From Armadillidium nasatum (lineage: Eukaryota; Arthropoda; Malacostraca; Isopoda; Armadillidiidae), in NCBI GenBank assembly GCA_009176605.1, contig SEYY01022919.1, forward strand, positions 25,001 through 89,000: a DNA stretch of 64,000 bases, in the 5' to 3' direction. Of this stretch, positions 60,249-64,000 are shown piece after piece; the first letter of the stretch is position 1, and each line of letters starts with the position of its first letter. The translations under genes and the position numbers were made by a program. The notes under the pieces are model-generated. The model searched no databases. It saw nothing but the letters and a program-made list of their open reading frames with translations, and was not told where the DNA came from.

Positions 60249-63200
60249 TAGTTTTTATAATTTTTAACTTTTTTTTTTATAGTAATAAAATTTAGAGATG
60301 TTCAGCATTTGTGGGGAGGAAATAAATAAATAAAATACAAACCCTTGTCATTTTAAAACATTGCATTGAAAAATGTATGAAATAAGAGTAGTAATTTGTA
60401 ACATGGATGGTAAGTCTGGTAATTTGCTCCTCGTCGCCCAACAAAGGAAAAAAATAGATCAAGAATAGGGAGAATATCTTTGTTGTTGTATCGACTTCTG
60501 ACCCTGTCAAACTTTTGCATAAACTAAACTACCCGACGGCGAGGGTAACGGATGTTAGGGAGAATTTATAAAGTCTGCTGTCGTGAAGGGAGTCGTTCTT
60601 TGCGCGAATTACGAACTGGAAATGATAGACCTGCAAGTGAATTCAATTATTAGATTAGAATTTTTTTTTTTTTAAATTAGGTATTGATTTTTGCAAAAAA
60701 AAAGAAAAATAATAATACAAAAGGAATAACTTGATATACTAAAAGACTGTTACAAATAGGATGATAGCTTAAAAAAAAGTATCAAAAGTTTTATATAAAT
60801 AAAGAAATAGTGATGATTTTTAATCTTCACGCTGACAGGCGTTATAATTTTCATCATTTACCAGTAGTAGGTACGTAACTTTTACTACTGTCATTCAATG
60901 GATGAATGAATCTAAATTTTCAGATTTCAAGCTTAAGCTTTCCTTGATGTTTATCCAGTAATTTTCAAAGTGGGGTCGTCTAAGCGTTGCAGAAGGTACA
61001 TGAGCAATATCTAAGAGAACTTTCCTCTTCCTAATAGAAATAGTTTTTAACTTTTTGTTTTCCCTAAAAGGGATAAAAGGCCTCTGACATGAAGCAAATT
61101 GGTTAAATGATGCAACGTTACTTCTCTATTGGCTTCTGACAATCACATTTCATCGAAGAGTAGCTTCTTGCAACTGTCAAAATGACATCTGCGGTAAAAG
61201 AGTGCAGAGATGTTAAAATAGACAAATTAGGGAATTGAAGATCTCAAAAGTTACTGGAGAGAAATTTTTTGTTATCGAAGCAAATTAATTTTTTTTTTAA
61301 CGACACTTAATTTTTTTCTTTCTTTCTTTGTCTTTCCTTTGCCTTCACTCAAATTATTTCTACAAACAAAAAAAAAAATTACAAAAAATGACAATAGAAG
61401 GTGAAGATTTTTCTTTATATTTTATTTACTTATTTTTAAAATGAAAACTATTTTACAAAATAATATAATTGAGCACTACAGAAATAATTACAAGTTGTAT
61501 TTCTTTAATAATTTTATTAAATTAAATTTTTTTTCACAGTAAATTAATAATAATAATCTTGGAATGTAAAACAAAAATGTTAAATATTTCTTCTATTAAT
61601 AATAATAATAATAGTAATAATAAATAATAATTTAAAAAGCAAATGTTGAAATGTTACTAACTTGTAAAGAACTATCAATTTATTGAGCCTATTATTATTA
61701 TTATTATTATTATTGTGGCGTGAGGATGGAGGATGGAACTGCTCAAAATTAAGGGGTTGGTAAAGCATCCCTAGAATGCAAAGATGGCAAGAACAAGTTC
61801 CAAGTACAAAGTACACTAAATAATAATAATAATAGAATTCTGAAGGAGATAAAAAGCAGAATTTATAATATAGACAGTAGGCAATAGTTAGTAATGTCAT
61901 TCATGTCCCACTGACTTTAAAGAGTAAACAAATCTGAAGAAAATGGGGGGGGAAAAATGCGAGAGATAATCCATCCTATCATCTACATTAAAATAAAAAA
62001 AAAGGATTAAATCCAACTCAAAGAAGCTCCTTCCTGACGCAGAGATGTTCAGAAAGATTCGTTAAGTTAAGAAGAATCTTAACTGAAAATATTAATTTCA
62101 ATAGTCATCCATGCAGTGTAGACGAATGGCCTCTGCATTCAAGGAACATTAAATAAATTGATAACTTTTGTATATTACTTAAAGAGACAATGCAAGTGAC
62201 ACGGATGAAACAATCACGTGTTTAAAATTAAAGTGACAAGAATTCAGATGCAAATATTCATAAAATATTAAATTTTCAATTTAAAATTGTTATTTAAATA
62301 CTATATTAAATATCCACAATTAATACCAAAATATTAAAATTATTTTTCACTATTTTCTCTTTTTTTTTCCCAAAATTTTAAAATCAATAATTTTATTCCC
62401 TATAATTTGATACTTTAAAATTTTTACAATTTAAAAATTTTTAATTTTTATATTTATGAGCATGCGATATACAAATGAAAACTAACTTTTACAAAAGTAT
62501 TATTTATTTTTTATATTGATTCCACTATCCTGATCATTTATTTATTTTTATTTCTTCGAATATTTTATTTAACAATAAAAAATGGAATCGTTTATATGAA
62601 AAAAAAAATAATAATAATAATAATTAAAATAAAAATTCACTAACTGTAGCTTTTTCATTACTTAAAAAGGCGTAATTTTTAAAACAATAAAATATTCTCC
62701 TATATTTCTTCATTTCTTCAAGTGTTTAAAGCATTTAAAAATTAAATATAAAATATACAAAATAATTAAAAAAGAGAAAATTTTTGTTATTCCAATTCTT
62801 CATGCAATATTACAAAAGTCTTCCTTCTGGAATACTGGGGAATAATAATAATACATAGGAATAAATTTCCTCCAGACTAAGACAGAATGGAAAAAACAAG
62901 TTCTAATTGTTTTACTTCAAAATTTTTGATAAAACAAAAAAAAGGGAGTCCGTGAACCCCACCCATTACATAAGAGGTAGAGAAGAAAAAGAAGAATAAA
63001 AGAGATAACTAGTTCAAGAAAACCCTGCAAAGGTATATAAAGTATATTGCCTCCATAGTAGCCAAAGTTTTTTTTTTTTTATTATTATTATTATTATTTT
63101 AAAAAACAAAGTTGAAAACTTCAAGATACAAATAAATTTAGAATGAAAAAAAAAAAAGTAGTTCTCGAGAATAACCTACAAAAAGACCTACCTACCATGA

Positions 63201-63600
63201 TATATTGTGTATTTTACCACTCTAGTAGTAAAAAGTGACAACTAAAAAAATCCTACATTTTTTTTTTTTTTTGACTTTTGGCATGAATGAATGAATAAGA
63301 AAGCAAAAGAGGAAGCAACAAGTACCAGATAGAGCAGGAGAAAAAAAGCTTAGAAAAAACAGCACATCTTTTGAGAAATGTTTTCATTTAGCAGCTTTAG
63401 GGAGCTTTCTTTTAACATACACAATGGAATATAATCATAAATACTTTTCATAATAATAATAATAATAATAATAATAAACATTAACTGAAAGCTCTGGAAA
63501 AGGTTACCATTTGCTCATTTACTACTAGAAATGTCTTCCACTTGAAGTTTTTTTAAAAAGCAGTTAAATGAGAAGTCGAAATCTCGACTAACTTGCTAGG

Positions 63601-63648
<48 letters not shown>

Positions 63649-64000
63649 ATTATTAAAGCTTTTCCATTCAACTTGAGCAATAACAAGTTAACAGTAATAA
63701 AAATTTTACCATGTCATTCAAGGTGCAATCCAAATATTTAATAATACTTTTGACATTTACTACAACCATCCCACTCAATTAATCCTTAACACTTTTACAA
63801 CCATCCCTTTTTTTTTTTACAGGTATTGGCCACTCTACAATCCTCCCCCCTCACTCCCTCTGACGTTTTCTCCTCAGCCAGACACCTTTAGTCCTACCAC
63901 AATTCATCAAATATATCCCTCAAAAAATTATCTATTTACAAATGTCATTGTTTTATTTGTCTTTACTCATAAGCTACCTCTCTAATTCTCTCACTATTTG
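60249..64000. other. AT-rich 3' region, no gene recognised
   Basis: A less AT-rich patch at 60520-60630 (with CGACGGCGAGGG and GCGCGAATTACG) contrasts with its surroundings but has no open frame. The remainder holds (ATT)n/(TAA)n microsatellites at 61598-61630, 61689-61714, 63467-63478 and 63602-63650, plus many A and T runs. The last 200 bp are C-rich (CCTCCCCCCTCACTCCCTC near 63840). Long untranslated sequence of a neighbouring gene is possible but cannot be shown. Confidence 0.5.

Overview
The window is eukaryotic nuclear DNA from an animal. Genes are split by GT-AG introns, the coding exons read as recognisable metazoan proteins, and most of the sequence is AT-rich intron and spacer packed with long (TA)n microsatellites and decayed transposable elements. 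The style (many TA arrays of 80-165 bp, LINEs, Penelope-like, Tc1/mariner and hAT elements, tRNA-derived SINEs) fits an arthropod, possibly a decapod crustacean. That assignment is an inference; nothing here proves the species.

Layout. (1) 1-840: eroded non-LTR retrotransposon. (2) 1052-6212, plus strand: the last five exons of an FKBP8-like immunophilin, from the end of the FKBP domain through the TPRs to a C-terminal tail anchor. Its last intron carries a LINE copy and a GATACC-rich hAT-type miniature element. (3) 6213-15457: about 9 kb of intergenic DNA with TA arrays, a Tc1 remnant, a LINE remnant and a long inverted-repeat element. (4) 15458-40462, plus strand: a complete TANGO1/MIA3 gene in 18 coding exons (1608 codons by my splice model). 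It encodes a signal peptide, a lumenal SH3-like domain, an 800-residue acidic lumenal region with a degenerate 8-11 residue repeat, one membrane span, cytoplasmic coiled coils and a proline-rich tail. Its introns hold hAT, mariner-like, Penelope-like, LINE and RTE-like remnants. (5) 40794-41468, minus strand: the spliceosome protein CWC15 in one coding exon, tail to tail with TANGO1. (6) 41.7-53.7 kb: transposon-dominated intergenic DNA with nested elements. (7) 53941-60088, plus strand: a complete LACTB2 metallo-beta-lactamase endoribonuclease in six coding exons (290 residues). (8) 60.3-64 kb: AT-rich DNA with ATT/TAA microsatellites and no recognised gene.

The four host genes have unrelated housekeeping jobs: mitochondrial-membrane chaperone, ER export of bulky cargo, pre-mRNA splicing, and RNA cleavage. 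I see no sign that they form a functional cluster. The strongest structural signal is the link between TA arrays and transposon ends: about a dozen element boundaries fall within a few bases of a (TA)n array, and three elements have arrays on both sides. I found no convincing new biological system, no CRISPR array, and no LTR, retroviral or Polinton-like element.
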